DNA of 64,000 nucleotides. It comes from Ketobacter sp. MCCC 1A13808 (GTDB lineage Bacteria; Pseudomonadota; Gammaproteobacteria; Pseudomonadales; Ketobacteraceae). Below, piece by piece: positions 1 through 8,505 of this stretch. A model generated the notes under the pieces. That model had not been told where the DNA came from, ran no database searches, and saw only the letters and a list, made by a program, of their open reading frames with translations. How positions within the stretch are numbered: the first letter of the stretch is position 1; each line of letters starts with the position of its first letter. Made by a program: the position numbers and the translations under genes. The stretch is taken from the NCBI RefSeq assembly GCF_009746715.1, contig NZ_VRKW01000007.1, positions 124,001-188,000 of the forward strand, written 5' to 3'.

Positions 1-633
1 TTCGGCCTTACCCGTCTGCCACACCATCAATGTCGTAATATCGCCAAACGGACTAAAGGCGCCGCCGGCATTGGCTGCAATTACGATATTGATAAAGGAC
101 AGCGTAACGAATTTAGGGCTATCCGCCCCGACTGCGATCACCACTGCGCCCATCAACAAGGCGGTCGTCAAATTATCCGCAATGGGCGAAATAAAGAACG
201 CCAGGCAGCCGGTTATCCAGAATAAGGTGCGGAAGCTATAGCCTTTCTGAATCAGCACCGAACGCAATTTCTCGAACACGTTTCGCTCTGTCATGGCATT
301 GATATAAATCATAGCCGTGAGCAGAAAGAGAAACAGTTCAGCGTATTCTTCCAGGTTGTGCTGCACCGCATTATCCAGTAATTCCCGACCGCCTTCCTTG
401 CCACCGGCAACCAGAGCCACCAATATCCAGATAATCCCCGCCGCTAATATGACTGGTTTGGATTTGCGCATGTGGATGAACTCTTCCGCGATCACAAGAC
501 AGTACGCCAATACAAATAAGGCGACCGCCAGGATGGCCAGCGGGTGCGAAATACTGTGCAGGTTACTTGCGGCTACCACGGGGCCGGCCCCCAACACCGT
601 AAGCAAAATCACCCCGATAAAGCTGAATTTCAT
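1..633 (-). CDS. nhaD: NhaD-type Na+/H+ antiporter, N-terminal part
   Basis: Inner-membrane sodium/proton antiporter of the NhaD (ion transporter superfamily) type, exporting Na+ in exchange for H+. Only the first 211 codons are present; the gene continues beyond the window start. Seen: a signal-like first hydrophobic stretch, then further membrane segments, the acidic stretch VIAEEFIHMRKSKPV after the second segment, and the motif SPIADNLTTAL near residue 155, typical of NhaD. The ATG at 633 is preceded by AAGGAG nine bases upstream. Family identity is recognised from these motifs; ion specificity is inferred. A related CitM/ArsB-like permease is the alternative. Confidence 0.88.
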   Translation of the reverse strand, partial: MKFSFIGVILLTVLGAGPVVAASNLHSISHPLAILAVALFVLAYCLVIAEEFIHMRKSKPVILAAGIIWILVALVAGGKEGGRELLDNAVQHNLEEYAELFLFLLTAMIYINAMTERNVFEKLRSVLIQKGYSFRTLFWITGCLAFFISPIADNLTTALLMGAVVIAVGADSPKFVTLSFINIVIAANAGGAFSPFGDITTLMVWQTGKAE

Positions 634-767
634 TGAATGGGTCTCCTTCTGAATTTGGGGGGCCATTTTAGCTTCATTGATGAAAATATCAGCTCTTCAT
701 ATCGGATATTTTGCTTTCCATGCTAAGTAGTGTAGTCAACCGGGGCGGGACTGGATTGAAGATCGTG

Positions 768-968
768 CTACAAGCGCCAATTCGTTTGAATTTGGCGCCG
801 CCGGTGCTCGGAGCGCTGTAATACCTCATGCCGTTCGGCGTTGGACAATGCGGACCAGGCGCGGATTTCATCCAGGGTACGGCCGCAACCCAGACAAACA
901 TCGTCGGTGTTCAAACAACAATTGCGCACACAGGGGGATTGAATAGATTTAGGGGTGGTATCACTCAT
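768..968 (-). CDS. DUF1289 family cysteine-rich small protein
   Basis: A 66-residue protein of the DUF1289 family. The four cysteines are arranged as SPCVRNCCLN followed by CLGCGRTLDEI, the pattern that defines the family and that suggests a small metal or Fe-S site. Next comes the conserved block with W39 and the ending RRRQIQ. No biochemical function is established. It lies between nhaD and a lipoprotein gene on the same strand, but gaps of 134 and 49 bases do not prove an operon. No strong ribosome binding site is visible before the ATG. Confidence 0.85.
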   Translation of the reverse strand: MSDTTPKSIQSPCVRNCCLNTDDVCLGCGRTLDEIRAWSALSNAERHEVLQRSEHRRRQIQTNWRL

Positions 969-1017
969 ATCAGACGGAGCCGATTATGGCGGGGATGTTA
1001 CATCACTTTAGCACGGG

Positions 1018-1863
1018 CTATTGCTTAGCCAAAACAACAAAGTCGTCAGCGTAATCCCGCAGTTTCGCTACCGCTTTGGTGCGCTGCTTTGTGGTTAGGG
1101 ATTTATCGATATTCAGATACAGATTAATCAGTAGGTCACTATTGGCGTCCATTTTCTGTTGAAGTTCCGGACTGCGGCCGAATTGGGGATTATCCAGTAA
1201 TGCAACGAATGCCTTTTCATAGGCTGCGCGGTCCGTACGCAACTGCAGAATTCGCCGGAATTCTGCTTGCCAGGCAAGGCGCGACTCTCCCAAGCCTTCA
1301 CCCATTAATGCAAACTGCTCCGACCATTTGCGAATCAACGCCAACTGATCCTTGTTCAGATCTCCGGTCCAGCGCTCTGCGTAGCGAATCACCTCTTTTT
1401 GCCATTGCTGACGCTGCTTCTGTTCCGGCACATCCACGTATTCTTTGCGGTACTTAGCATTTTCCTTGTTAAACTTTTCGAATAACTGATCCACCTGCTC
1501 ATCGGTAGCGGTAGCAAAGAGTTCGATCAGATCCGGCTTCATCCTTTCCACCAAGGTTGCCGCAAATTGCTCGCTTTGCAGCTGCACCCGAGCTATATCA
1601 TCGACACTCAGCCCTGTTTCGGCCTCATCAGCAACCTGATTCAAAAACTGGGCATACAACGGTAGCTGCTCTGTACGGTGCCAGGCCAGATAGCGATCGA
1701 GATCGCTACGGAATGCGTCCTCCTGGCGACCGTCAAGCTCCATATAGTCATCCAGGTACCAGGGGATAATCCAATCAAGTTGGTTATATACAAATCGTAC
1801 GCCGCATCCGCTCAGCAGCAGCGACAGTATTATTAGTATTGAGATGCGTTGTATCTGGCTCAC
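1018..1863 (-). CDS. DUF6279 family lipoprotein
   Basis: Predicted outer- or inner-membrane lipoprotein of the DUF6279 family. A short signal peptide ends in the lipobox LLSGC, followed directly by the family hallmark RFVYNQLDWIIPWYLDDY, and the rest is helical with many charged residues. I chose the GTG at 1863 rather than the ATG at 1923. AGAGG lies seven bases before it, it gives a normal length n-region (VSQIQR), and it removes a 32-base overlap with the upstream DUF2489 gene. The function is unknown; members are common in marine gammaproteobacteria. Confidence 0.8.
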   Translation of the reverse strand: MSQIQRISILIILSLLLSGCGVRFVYNQLDWIIPWYLDDYMELDGRQEDAFRSDLDRYLAWHRTEQLPLYAQFLNQVADEAETGLSVDDIARVQLQSEQFAATLVERMKPDLIELFATATDEQVDQLFEKFNKENAKYRKEYVDVPEQKQRQQWQKEVIRYAERWTGDLNKDQLALIRKWSEQFALMGEGLGESRLAWQAEFRRILQLRTDRAAYEKAFVALLDNPQFGRSPELQQKMDANSDLLINLYLNIDKSLTTKQRTKAVAKLRDYADDFVVLAKQ

Positions 1864-1891
1864 CACTATCCCTCTATTGCCTCTAAACGAC

Positions 1892-2383
1892 TTAGTTAAT
1901 CGACATTCCAACCCCTTTACCAAAGGGGTTGTGCTTTACATGGGTCATTAACCTCATGACACCGTCGTTGTGTTTTTGTTCAAGACCGAACATCTCCTGC
2001 TTATACCGCTGGCGACTCTGGCGATCCAGGGATTTCCAGCCGCTGTGGGTCGGAATATGACGAGTGGCATTATAGATTTCAAAGATCAACGAGAAACGGT
2101 GCTTGGTGTCGCAATCGAGTGGGAGGTTATCCAACAACACCGCCATCCGAATGCAACCTTCGGTGACCGGGCATTGATTCTCCAGCACCGCGTTGGCGAT
2201 TACGTTAAGACTTTCGCAGATATAATCGAGCCTGTTTTGCTCGGTTTCCGCTTGTTGTTCAGCCAATTGTGCCTGAATGCCTTGTTGCTGTTGATTCAAG
2301 CGCCATACTTTAATCCATAGCCAGCCTGCAACCGTTGCTAATATCACCACGACCACTGCCAAGCCATAAAACAACCAGATCAT
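1892..2383 (-). CDS. DUF2489 family membrane-anchored protein
   Basis: A 163-residue protein with one N-terminal membrane segment (about residues 4-27), a glutamine-rich coiled stretch (about 30-50) and a cytoplasmic DUF2489 domain. The domain carries the conserved CPVTEGCIRM block (near residue 71) and the TRHIPTHSGWKSLDRQSR block (near 111). The function is unknown; the family is restricted to gammaproteobacteria. It precedes the DUF6279 lipoprotein gene by 28 bases on the same strand, so the two may be cotranscribed. Confidence 0.82.
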   Translation of the reverse strand: MIWLFYGLAVVVVILATVAGWLWIKVWRLNQQQQGIQAQLAEQQAETEQNRLDYICESLNVIANAVLENQCPVTEGCIRMAVLLDNLPLDCDTKHRFSLIFEIYNATRHIPTHSGWKSLDRQSRQRYKQEMFGLEQKHNDGVMRLMTHVKHNPFGKGVGMSIN

Positions 2384-2456
2384 GTTTGCTGCTCTTTATG
2401 GGGTAAAGGGGCGCCCATTATATCACAGCAGCCCCTGACACCGGGCGGGAGCTCAG

Positions 2457-2570
2457 CTAAGCCACGCTCAAATCGACAACCAGTGCGGCAGCGGCAATCA
2501 ATACCATAATGCCCAGCATAGCCGCGACGAACCATTTTATTTGTTTTGGGATAATAGGCTTCTTTTTCAT
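2457..2570 (-). CDS. Small single-span membrane protein
   Basis: A 37-codon reading frame, ATG at 2570, with a lysine-rich start (MKKKPIIPKQIKW) followed by one hydrophobic helix (FVAAMLGIMVLIAAAALVV) and a short tail. The positive-inside pattern and single helix are typical of genuine small membrane proteins. No family is recognised. It sits alone between the DUF2489 gene and a divergent gene. It could be missed by annotation pipelines because of its length; translation is inferred only from composition. Confidence 0.5.
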   Translation of the reverse strand: MKKKPIIPKQIKWFVAAMLGIMVLIAAAALVVDLSVA

Positions 2571-2700
2571 GGACTTAGTGAATCTCCTAATTTATAAAAG
2601 TGTGAATATTGCGCAATTATTACCCGTACTCTGTCATTTTTTGAACAGAAAAACCCCCGTACACTGCATTTATACACTTTCCCAGTCCCCACAATTCGTC

Positions 2701-3165
2701 ATGGCCAACATGCAAAAAGTACATCTGTTTTCGGTCATTGGTTATTACCAGATGAACGACGAACCGCGCGTGCAACTGTTACTCCAGGGCCACACCACCG
2801 GTCGCAAACTGAAAGGTCGGCAATTAGTTGACCAGTATTCTACCGGTGAGCGCTATATTCTGATTACCAGTGACGATAACCCGTTTGATGAGGTACTGCA
2901 CATCTATCTGTTGGACCTGGAACTCAATATTCTGGACGAGATGAACCTGTCCCAGCCTTATACGCCCGGCGTTTATGAGGCTTTCCGCCATTATGGAGAG
3001 CACCTGGAATTTCGTTTTTTTTCGGAAGGGATATGGTGTCTGAAAGTGCGCAGCCGGCCCAAACACGCTCCGCTCAATTTGGACCAATACCCTGTTTCCC
3101 GCCCCATCAAGTTATGGGGTCAGCAATACCTGAGTCTGCAAAAATCAAAAAATCAGGTAGCCTGA
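2701..3165 (+). CDS. Conserved hypothetical protein
   Basis: A 154-residue soluble protein if started at the ATG at 2701 (MANMQKVHLFSVIGYYQMND). The frame stays open further upstream to 2509, but that part overlaps the divergent small membrane gene and reads unlike a protein start. The sequence is mostly beta-like with alternating hydrophobic and charged residues and no membrane segment. I do not recognise the family. Its last 13 bases overlap the 3' end of the convergent macro-domain gene. There is no clear ribosome binding site; ATG at 2710 is a possible alternative start. Confidence 0.65.
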   Translation: MANMQKVHLFSVIGYYQMNDEPRVQLLLQGHTTGRKLKGRQLVDQYSTGERYILITSDDNPFDEVLHIYLLDLELNILDEMNLSQPYTPGVYEAFRHYGEHLEFRFFSEGIWCLKVRSRPKHAPLNLDQYPVSRPIKLWGQQYLSLQKSKNQVA

Positions 3166-3659
3166 CGATAAAGGCTCGCCATCGCCTCATCAAAGCACAC
3201 GAAGATCACTTGCCTGAAGCACAAAAAGCTTTGCAGACAGCGATCCACTTCTTCAACCGCGATGGCTACCGCCTGTTCAGTGGGGTAGCCATAGGCGCCG
3301 CAACTGATGGCAGGAAACGCAATGGAACGATAGCCTTCGCGCACCGCCATGGTCATACATTCGCTATAACAGGATCGCAACAGTTCAGGCTCGTTATGCC
3401 CCCCGCCTCGCCAGATTGGGCCAACCGTGTGCAAAATGGCCTTGGCCGGCAGCCCAAACCCCTTCGTTTTCACGACTTGCCCCGTAGCACAACCGCCAAT
3501 TAACTGGCAGGCTTGCTGCAATTGCTCTGCTCCGGCAGCCCGGTGAATGGCACCATCAACACCGCTGCCACCCGACAGCTGATTATTCGCAGCATTGACG
3601 ATGGCGTCGACTTTAAGTGTGGTGATGTCACCCACCCTGATTTCAATACGATCATCCAT
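3153..3659 (-). CDS. Macro domain O-acetyl-ADP-ribose deacetylase
   Basis: A single macro domain of 168 residues in the MacroD/YmdB group, which hydrolyses O-acetyl-ADP-ribose and removes mono-ADP-ribose from proteins. Seen: VGDITTLKVDAIVNAANN at residues 9-26, the substrate loop SGGSGVDGAIHRAAG at 29-43, and ISCGAYGYP near residue 118. These are the adenine, catalytic and phosphate-binding loops of the family. Length is normal for a stand-alone macro domain. It is convergent with, and overlaps by 13 bases, the plus-strand hypothetical gene. Function is inferred from family. Confidence 0.92.
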   Translation of the reverse strand: MDDRIEIRVGDITTLKVDAIVNAANNQLSGGSGVDGAIHRAAGAEQLQQACQLIGGCATGQVVKTKGFGLPAKAILHTVGPIWRGGGHNEPELLRSCYSECMTMAVREGYRSIAFPAISCGAYGYPTEQAVAIAVEEVDRCLQSFLCFRQVIFVCFDEAMASLYRQAT

Positions 3660-3692
3660 GATTCTGTTCTGTATCGACTTTAATTGGATTTA

Positions 3693-3986
3693 TTATAATA
3701 GCCTGGAAAGCAGGTAACCCGCCACGCAAAGCCCTATCACAATGGCAGCCCCCATAAAAAAAGGCAGCACAATGGTTTTTGCAAAAGAGGAGCCTGACTG
3801 CGGCGCCGGTGCGGGCTCAGGCGTCTCGGGGGGAACGGGCTGTTGCGGCACTTCATCCACGCATTGCAGCAGCAACACCCGCCGTCGCCGCCGGTATTCA
3901 CCTTTATTGAATTGGCCATCGCAATAAGCCCGCGCTAAGCGGCGCAGATCACGGGCAATACGGACTTCTTTTTCGGCGGTCATCAT
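3693..3986 (-). CDS. Small tail-anchored protein of the tagF-PP2C operon
   Basis: A 97-residue protein with a basic N-terminal half (the run EYRRRRRVLLL near residue 30), a proline-rich linker (PQQPVPPETPEPAPAPQ) and one C-terminal membrane helix. This tail-anchored layout suggests a cytoplasmic domain held at the inner membrane. It overlaps the stop of the PP2C gene by four bases (ATGA), so translation is probably coupled. No family is recognised. A T6SS-linked role is inferred only from the two preceding genes. Confidence 0.75.
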   Translation of the reverse strand: MMTAEKEVRIARDLRRLARAYCDGQFNKGEYRRRRRVLLLQCVDEVPQQPVPPETPEPAPAPQSGSSFAKTIVLPFFMGAAIVIGLCVAGYLLSRLL

Positions 3987-4705
3987 TGAATTTTCACCGC
4001 AACGACCGTGACATTATCACGTGCTCCGGCCTGCAAAGCCTGATCGATAAGACTCTGAGTCGCTTTTTCCACATCCCCTGTTTGCAATAACAGGCTGATT
4101 TCAGCTTCAGATAGCGCACCGTAAAGGCCATCACTACACAGCAAATAAATATCGTCCTTTTGCAACTCGACCACGGTGGCATCGACGTACAGGGTTTCGT
4201 TCGCACCCACGGCCCGGGTTATCACGTTAGAGGCCGGATGATTTACCGCTTCCTGCTCGGAAATCATGCCACGGGACAGCATTTCATTCACCTGACTGTG
4301 GTCTTCCGAAATCTGCACTAGCTGTTGTTTTCGAAGACGGTATAACCGGGAATCCCCAACCCATAAACAGACCCCCACCTGCTGCCGAATAAATAATGAA
4401 ACCACCGTGCTGCCCATGGTCCGGCCTTCGCAGTGGGTACGGGAGTAAGTGCGTATATTGTGGTGAACTTCGAGCAACGCATCTTCCAGCGAATCCACGA
4501 TATCCACCAACGGCGGCTTCAGGTCCAGCGGCGTCATCGAATTTACAATCATTGCACTCGCAACCTCACCGGCTTCATGACCGCCCATACCATCAGCGAC
4601 AGCCCAAAGACCTTCGTTGTTGCGATTCAGGAATGCATCCTCGTTCATACTGCGGACAGCGCCACAATGCGTTGCGGCACTACTTAGCCAATGGGTCTGC
4701 ACCAT
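3983..4705 (-). CDS. pppA: PP2C-type serine/threonine phosphatase, T6SS PppA-like
   Basis: A 240-residue PPM/PP2C phosphatase. Metal-binding motifs are visible: RSMNEDAFL (early Asp), WAVADGMGGHEAGEVAS (motif with the DG pair), GSTVVSLF, LWVGDSRLYRLR, SDGLYGALS and ARDNVTVVAVKI at the end. In T6SS loci the PppA phosphatase opposes the PpkA kinase that phosphorylates Fha. I start at the ATG at 4705 (MVQTHW); the longer frame to 4807 would run into the tagF gene. It follows tagF by 26 bases and overlaps the next gene. No ppkA or fha is in view, so the T6SS assignment rests on the tagF neighbour. Confidence 0.88.
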   Translation of the reverse strand: MVQTHWLSSAATHCGAVRSMNEDAFLNRNNEGLWAVADGMGGHEAGEVASAMIVNSMTPLDLKPPLVDIVDSLEDALLEVHHNIRTYSRTHCEGRTMGSTVVSLFIRQQVGVCLWVGDSRLYRLRKQQLVQISEDHSQVNEMLSRGMISEQEAVNHPASNVITRAVGANETLYVDATVVELQKDDIYLLCSDGLYGALSEAEISLLLQTGDVEKATQSLIDQALQAGARDNVTVVAVKIQ

Positions 4706-4731
4706 GCAGTTGTGTACTCGTATTGATTTTT

Positions 4732-5457
4732 TTATATCGCATTGGTTGCGAACGGCGTATCCCAACCCCGCTCGTCCCAATCCCCTGCCAACAATGAAGT
4801 GTAGCATTGTGGTGTCGGTAGATAACCACTAATCAGTTGCGCCGGCGCTACTCGTTCAGAGCCCATGCTCCACCAAAGACTATAACTCGGATAGCGTTGA
4901 CGTAACAATTCGTGTAGCAAAGACGGGTAACTTTGCAGGGGATTATAGGGCGAAACGGTGAGATTAACAGCGACTGGTCGATTCATTTCCCAACCGGTGG
5001 CGGCGGTATTAACACGGGTTTCCGGCCTGGGCAGTGCGTGTAACCTGGATTCTATCTGTTGCAAGGTCCCATCCGGTTGCAGGCTTTCCAGTGCAATTTG
5101 TTCCAGTGCCTGAAACCAAAGTTCAGCCTCAGAGAACAATGCAGTGGGCAACGTCGTTGCCGGTAAGGGCTGCGCCAGCATGAACGGATAGTACTGACCA
5201 GTGCGATCCACACTCGGCATCATGACACCGCACCAGACGTTCTGCCCCACCAGACCTGCTGAAAAAACGAATCGCCACAACGGGCTGGTTAAGTAGGTAT
5301 CCAGCCATTCACTGCCCAAATTATCCTGCGCCACGGGCATGGAACGCTGAATCCACTGATTCCAGGTCAGTACGAACTCAGACCGCAGGTTTCGGGTAAC
5401 CACATCCCTATAAGCCGGTATCCGCCCATGCAACCCCGGTACATCTTCCGCACTCAT
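4732..5457 (-). CDS. tagF: Type VI secretion-associated protein TagF
   Basis: A 241-residue protein with the TagF (BMA_A0400-type, ImpM) pattern: GRIPAYRDVVTRNL near the start, FVLTWNQWIQ, SPLWRFVFSAGLVG near residue 60, and WCGVMMPSVDRTGQYYPF near 75-92. TagF is a cytoplasmic post-translational repressor of T6SS assembly. In some bacteria it is fused to the PP2C phosphatase, which supports the pairing with the next gene. The C-terminal half is less conserved. No tss genes lie within the window. Confidence 0.87.
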   Translation of the reverse strand: MSAEDVPGLHGRIPAYRDVVTRNLRSEFVLTWNQWIQRSMPVAQDNLGSEWLDTYLTSPLWRFVFSAGLVGQNVWCGVMMPSVDRTGQYYPFMLAQPLPATTLPTALFSEAELWFQALEQIALESLQPDGTLQQIESRLHALPRPETRVNTAATGWEMNRPVAVNLTVSPYNPLQSYPSLLHELLRQRYPSYSLWWSMGSERVAPAQLISGYLPTPQCYTSLLAGDWDERGWDTPFATNAI

Positions 5458-5478
5458 TGAATTTTACTTCCCCGCGGT

Positions 5479-5757
5479 TCAGCCCAGCATTTCGTAAACG
5501 TGATAAACCTCGGATAAATGCTGATCGATCGTGGTACCGAGATAACTGGCATCCGACGGGATACCATCACCGGTCAGGAAGACACGAAACTCACGGGGCT
5601 GCTTCGGTGCCATCATATCCGCCGGGACTTCAACCCACATGTAAACTCCGCGTTTGGAGACCAGGTAATCGATATGAACGATATTGGCGGACTCGGGCAA
5701 ATCAATGACGTGGGCTTCTTTGGAGATGACGACTTGGTATTTATGAATGGTTCTCAT
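5479..5757 (-). CDS. DUF7352 domain protein
   Basis: A 92-residue protein matching the DUF7352 pattern: MRTIHKYQV at the start, a short beta-rich middle with YMWVEVPAD, and RVFLTGDGIP ... SYLGTT ... VYHVYEML at the end. Relatives are most familiar from phages and scattered bacterial loci, and no function is known. It is the first gene of the apparent operon with tagF, 21 bases upstream. Finding a phage-type protein at the head of T6SS regulatory genes is unusual. Family recall is from memory and should be checked. Confidence 0.7.
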   Translation of the reverse strand: MRTIHKYQVVISKEAHVIDLPESANIVHIDYLVSKRGVYMWVEVPADMMAPKQPREFRVFLTGDGIPSDASYLGTTIDQHLSEVYHVYEMLG

Positions 5758-5864
5758 GTAAAGCTCTCATTGGGATTCGATGAATGCCGGAAAGGCGGCT
5801 TACGAAGAAAGTCACCAATGATTGCCAATCGCTCGATCAAGGTCAAACGATTTTAAATGTGATG

Positions 5865-6056
5865 TCAGTGGCTAAGCTGATATAGGGAATACAACACCAT
5901 CCAGCACAACGCCCCTAACGCCAGTCGCGGAGGTAGCCCGGATTTTCTCAGTACGCCGGAACCAGGCTGGTAGACATGGCCGGGGATTGGAGGCAGATCG
6001 TGCCGTATGCGGGTATAGACGTGATTCAATATTTTGGAAGGGTCTTCGTTTATCAC
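5865..6056 (-). CDS. Possible small membrane protein
   Basis: A 63-codon frame starting with GTG at 6056. It has a polar first half and one hydrophobic helix near the C-terminus (LALGALCWMVLYSLYQL). The ribosome binding site is weak and no family is recognised. It is the only plausible coding frame in the gap between the tagF operon and the divergent MMPL gene, and it may not be a gene. Confidence 0.25.
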   Translation of the reverse strand: MINEDPSKILNHVYTRIRHDLPPIPGHVYQPGSGVLRKSGLPPRLALGALCWMVLYSLYQLSH

Positions 6057-6147
6057 AGGATTACCATGGTATCAAACGCCGTTTCTGGTTTAATCTTGTA
6101 CCGGATTTTAATAACAAAATTATGACAAAGTTTTGGGAGAAACCAGC

Positions 6148-8505
6148 ATGACAGCATGGAAAGCCCGTGTCGAGCGTGGCTTTGGCGTATTTGCAGGTCG
6201 GCTATATGATTCTCCGAAAAAAATGCTGACATTACTTTTAGTCTGCCTTATTACCCTGGCCACGCAGCTTCAGCACATCTATTTTGATACCTCAACCGAA
6301 GGCTTTTTGTCCCCGGACCATCCCGCTGTTCGAGCGTATGATCAATTCCGCGAGGAATTCGGCCGCGATGAGCTGGTGATTATCGGGGTGCAAGCCGAAA
6401 ACGTGCTCGCACCCCAATTCCTCACGCAATTTCAGCGGCTGTATCAAACCCTGGAACAACAGCTACCGGCATCCGAAGCCATTGATTCTATGATCAATGC
6501 TCGTTATGTCTATGGCCGGGACGATGAACTCTTTGTTGAAAAGCTGTTCGACCCCTGGCCTCACAGCAAAGCCGAGTTTATCGAGTTGCGGCGCCGCATA
6601 AACAGCAACCCTCTGTATAAAGGCCTTTACCTCGATGACGTGCTTTCAATGGCGACAATCGTTGTGAGGCTGCAGTATGTAACCCCCGAGCCCGGTGTTA
6701 ATGCGCGTCAACAGCTGGCCCGAGCTAACGAAAAAACAGCGCGCTTTTTGCAACAGCTTGAACAGTCATTGCAACCGTTCAGGGATCAGGGAATGCACTT
6801 ATCCGTGGCCGGTTCACCGGTGGTTACCGACCTGTTAAGAACCGCCATGATCACCGACATGCAGACTTTTTCCAAATGGATTGTTTGCATCATTGCGATC
6901 TTACTGTTCCTTTTATTCCGTCGTGCCAGTGGTGTCCTTCTCCCTCTTGTCTGTGTCCTGCTCAGTGTGGTTTTTACCATCAGCCTGATGGGATTATTCC
7001 GCCAGCCACTGCAGCTACCCACGGCCATTGTGCCGTCATTTCTGCTGGTGGTCGGTATCGGCGACGCCATCCATTTTCTTAGCTTTTTCTATGCGGAATT
7101 CAATCAACACGGCGACAAAAAAGCATCGGTGATTAAAGCACTGGAACACAGCGGTCTGGCCATGTTCCTGACCAGCCTTACCACGGCAGCGGGAATGGCA
7201 TCGTTTGCAAACGCGGACTTACTGCCCATTTCCAATCTGGGCGTGTTCACCGCAGTCGGGGTGATGTCCGCCTTCGTAATGACCATTATCGTACTGCCTG
7301 CCTGCATCAGTTTGCTACCGTTAAAGCCTGGCAGCAACGACAAAGCGCCACACACGTCTGTTTTGCTGAACACACTGATCGGCAAGGCAGCTCATGTCAG
7401 TTATTACCACCCCAAAAAAGTGATTTTTGTCAGTTTCATTACACTGATTGCTGCCATGGTGGCGGTATTGCAAATGAACTTTAGCCACAATCCATTGAAG
7501 TGGTTACCGGACACCCTGCCCGCCAAGCAAAGCATCGTCACCATAGACCAACAGTTGGGTGGCAGCGTTTCGTTAGAGGTGCTGGTGGATACCGGTGAAC
7601 AAGGCGGTATCCACGAACCGGAATTTCTGCGTAACCTGGATGCCCTTTGCCAGCAGCTCGGTGCATTTTCAACTCCGCAATTCAGCGTCAACAAAGTACT
7701 TTCGATCACCGATCTGATCAAGGAAAGCAACCGCGCATTGCACAACAACGATCAACGTTTCTACACCATCCCGGAGACCCGAGAATTGGTAGCGCAAGAA
7801 TTGTTTCTGCTGGAATTAAGTGGCGCCGATGATTTATTCCGCCTGGTCGACAGAGACTACAGAAAAGCCCGAATTACCCTCACCCTACCCTGGATTGATG
7901 CCCTGCTCTACGCACCGTTAATGGATAATCTGGAGCAGCGCTTCCACGACAGCCTGGGTGCATCCTATCAGGTTACCATTACCGGGCTGATTCCTTTGCT
8001 CGGGAGTACACTTAACTCAGTGATTCATTCGGCTGCCGAAGCGTATGTAATTGCGCTGGTGGTTATCAGCTTTATTATGGTGTTGCTGATGGGTCGCCTG
8101 AAGTTGGGACTGATCAGTATGTTTCCGAATATCCTGCCCATCGTTATGGTGATTGGGCTAATGCACCTGAATGACGTCCCCTTTGATATGTTTTCAATTC
8201 TGATCGGCTCCATTGCCATCGGGTTGTGCGTAGACGATACCGTGCACTTTATGCATCATTTTGGTCGTTACCGGGAAAAGGGGTATTCGGTAAAAGACGC
8301 CATCGACAACACATTGCACACAGCCGGGCGAGCCATGCTGGTCACCAGTGTGGTGTTATGCAGCGGGTTCCTGGTGTTGACGCTTTCGGAACTGAATAAT
8401 TTTACCCACTTCGGAATCTATACCAGCTTGTGTATCGTGCTGGCTCTGCTGGCCGATTTTCTGCTGGCGCCGGCGCTAATGACCCTGCTCAACAAGCACG
8501 ACTAA
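6148..8505 (+). CDS. MMPL/RND-family exporter
   Basis: A 785-residue inner-membrane protein of the RND superfamily, MMPL/HAE3-like branch. The layout is one N-terminal helix, a periplasmic domain (about 45-235), six helices (about 240-420), a second periplasmic loop (about 450-625) and six more helices to the end. The RND signature GIGDAIHFLSFF lies in the first bundle and its counterpart GLCVDDTVHFMHHFGRYRE in the second. Such proteins use the proton gradient to export lipids or hydrophobic compounds; the substrate here is unknown. The start is set at the ATG at 6148 because GGGAGA lies seven bases upstream. It is convergent with, and overlaps by three or four bases, the next gene. Confidence 0.88.
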   Translation: MTAWKARVERGFGVFAGRLYDSPKKMLTLLLVCLITLATQLQHIYFDTSTEGFLSPDHPAVRAYDQFREEFGRDELVIIGVQAENVLAPQFLTQFQRLYQTLEQQLPASEAIDSMINARYVYGRDDELFVEKLFDPWPHSKAEFIELRRRINSNPLYKGLYLDDVLSMATIVVRLQYVTPEPGVNARQQLARANEKTARFLQQLEQSLQPFRDQGMHLSVAGSPVVTDLLRTAMITDMQTFSKWIVCIIAILLFLLFRRASGVLLPLVCVLLSVVFTISLMGLFRQPLQLPTAIVPSFLLVVGIGDAIHFLSFFYAEFNQHGDKKASVIKALEHSGLAMFLTSLTTAAGMASFANADLLPISNLGVFTAVGVMSAFVMTIIVLPACISLLPLKPGSNDKAPHTSVLLNTLIGKAAHVSYYHPKKVIFVSFITLIAAMVAVLQMNFSHNPLKWLPDTLPAKQSIVTIDQQLGGSVSLEVLVDTGEQGGIHEPEFLRNLDALCQQLGAFSTPQFSVNKVLSITDLIKESNRALHNNDQRFYTIPETRELVAQELFLLELSGADDLFRLVDRDYRKARITLTLPWIDALLYAPLMDNLEQRFHDSLGASYQVTITGLIPLLGSTLNSVIHSAAEAYVIALVVISFIMVLLMGRLKLGLISMFPNILPIVMVIGLMHLNDVPFDMFSILIGSIAIGLCVDDTVHFMHHFGRYREKGYSVKDAIDNTLHTAGRAMLVTSVVLCSGFLVLTLSELNNFTHFGIYTSLCIVLALLADFLLAPALMTLLNKHD

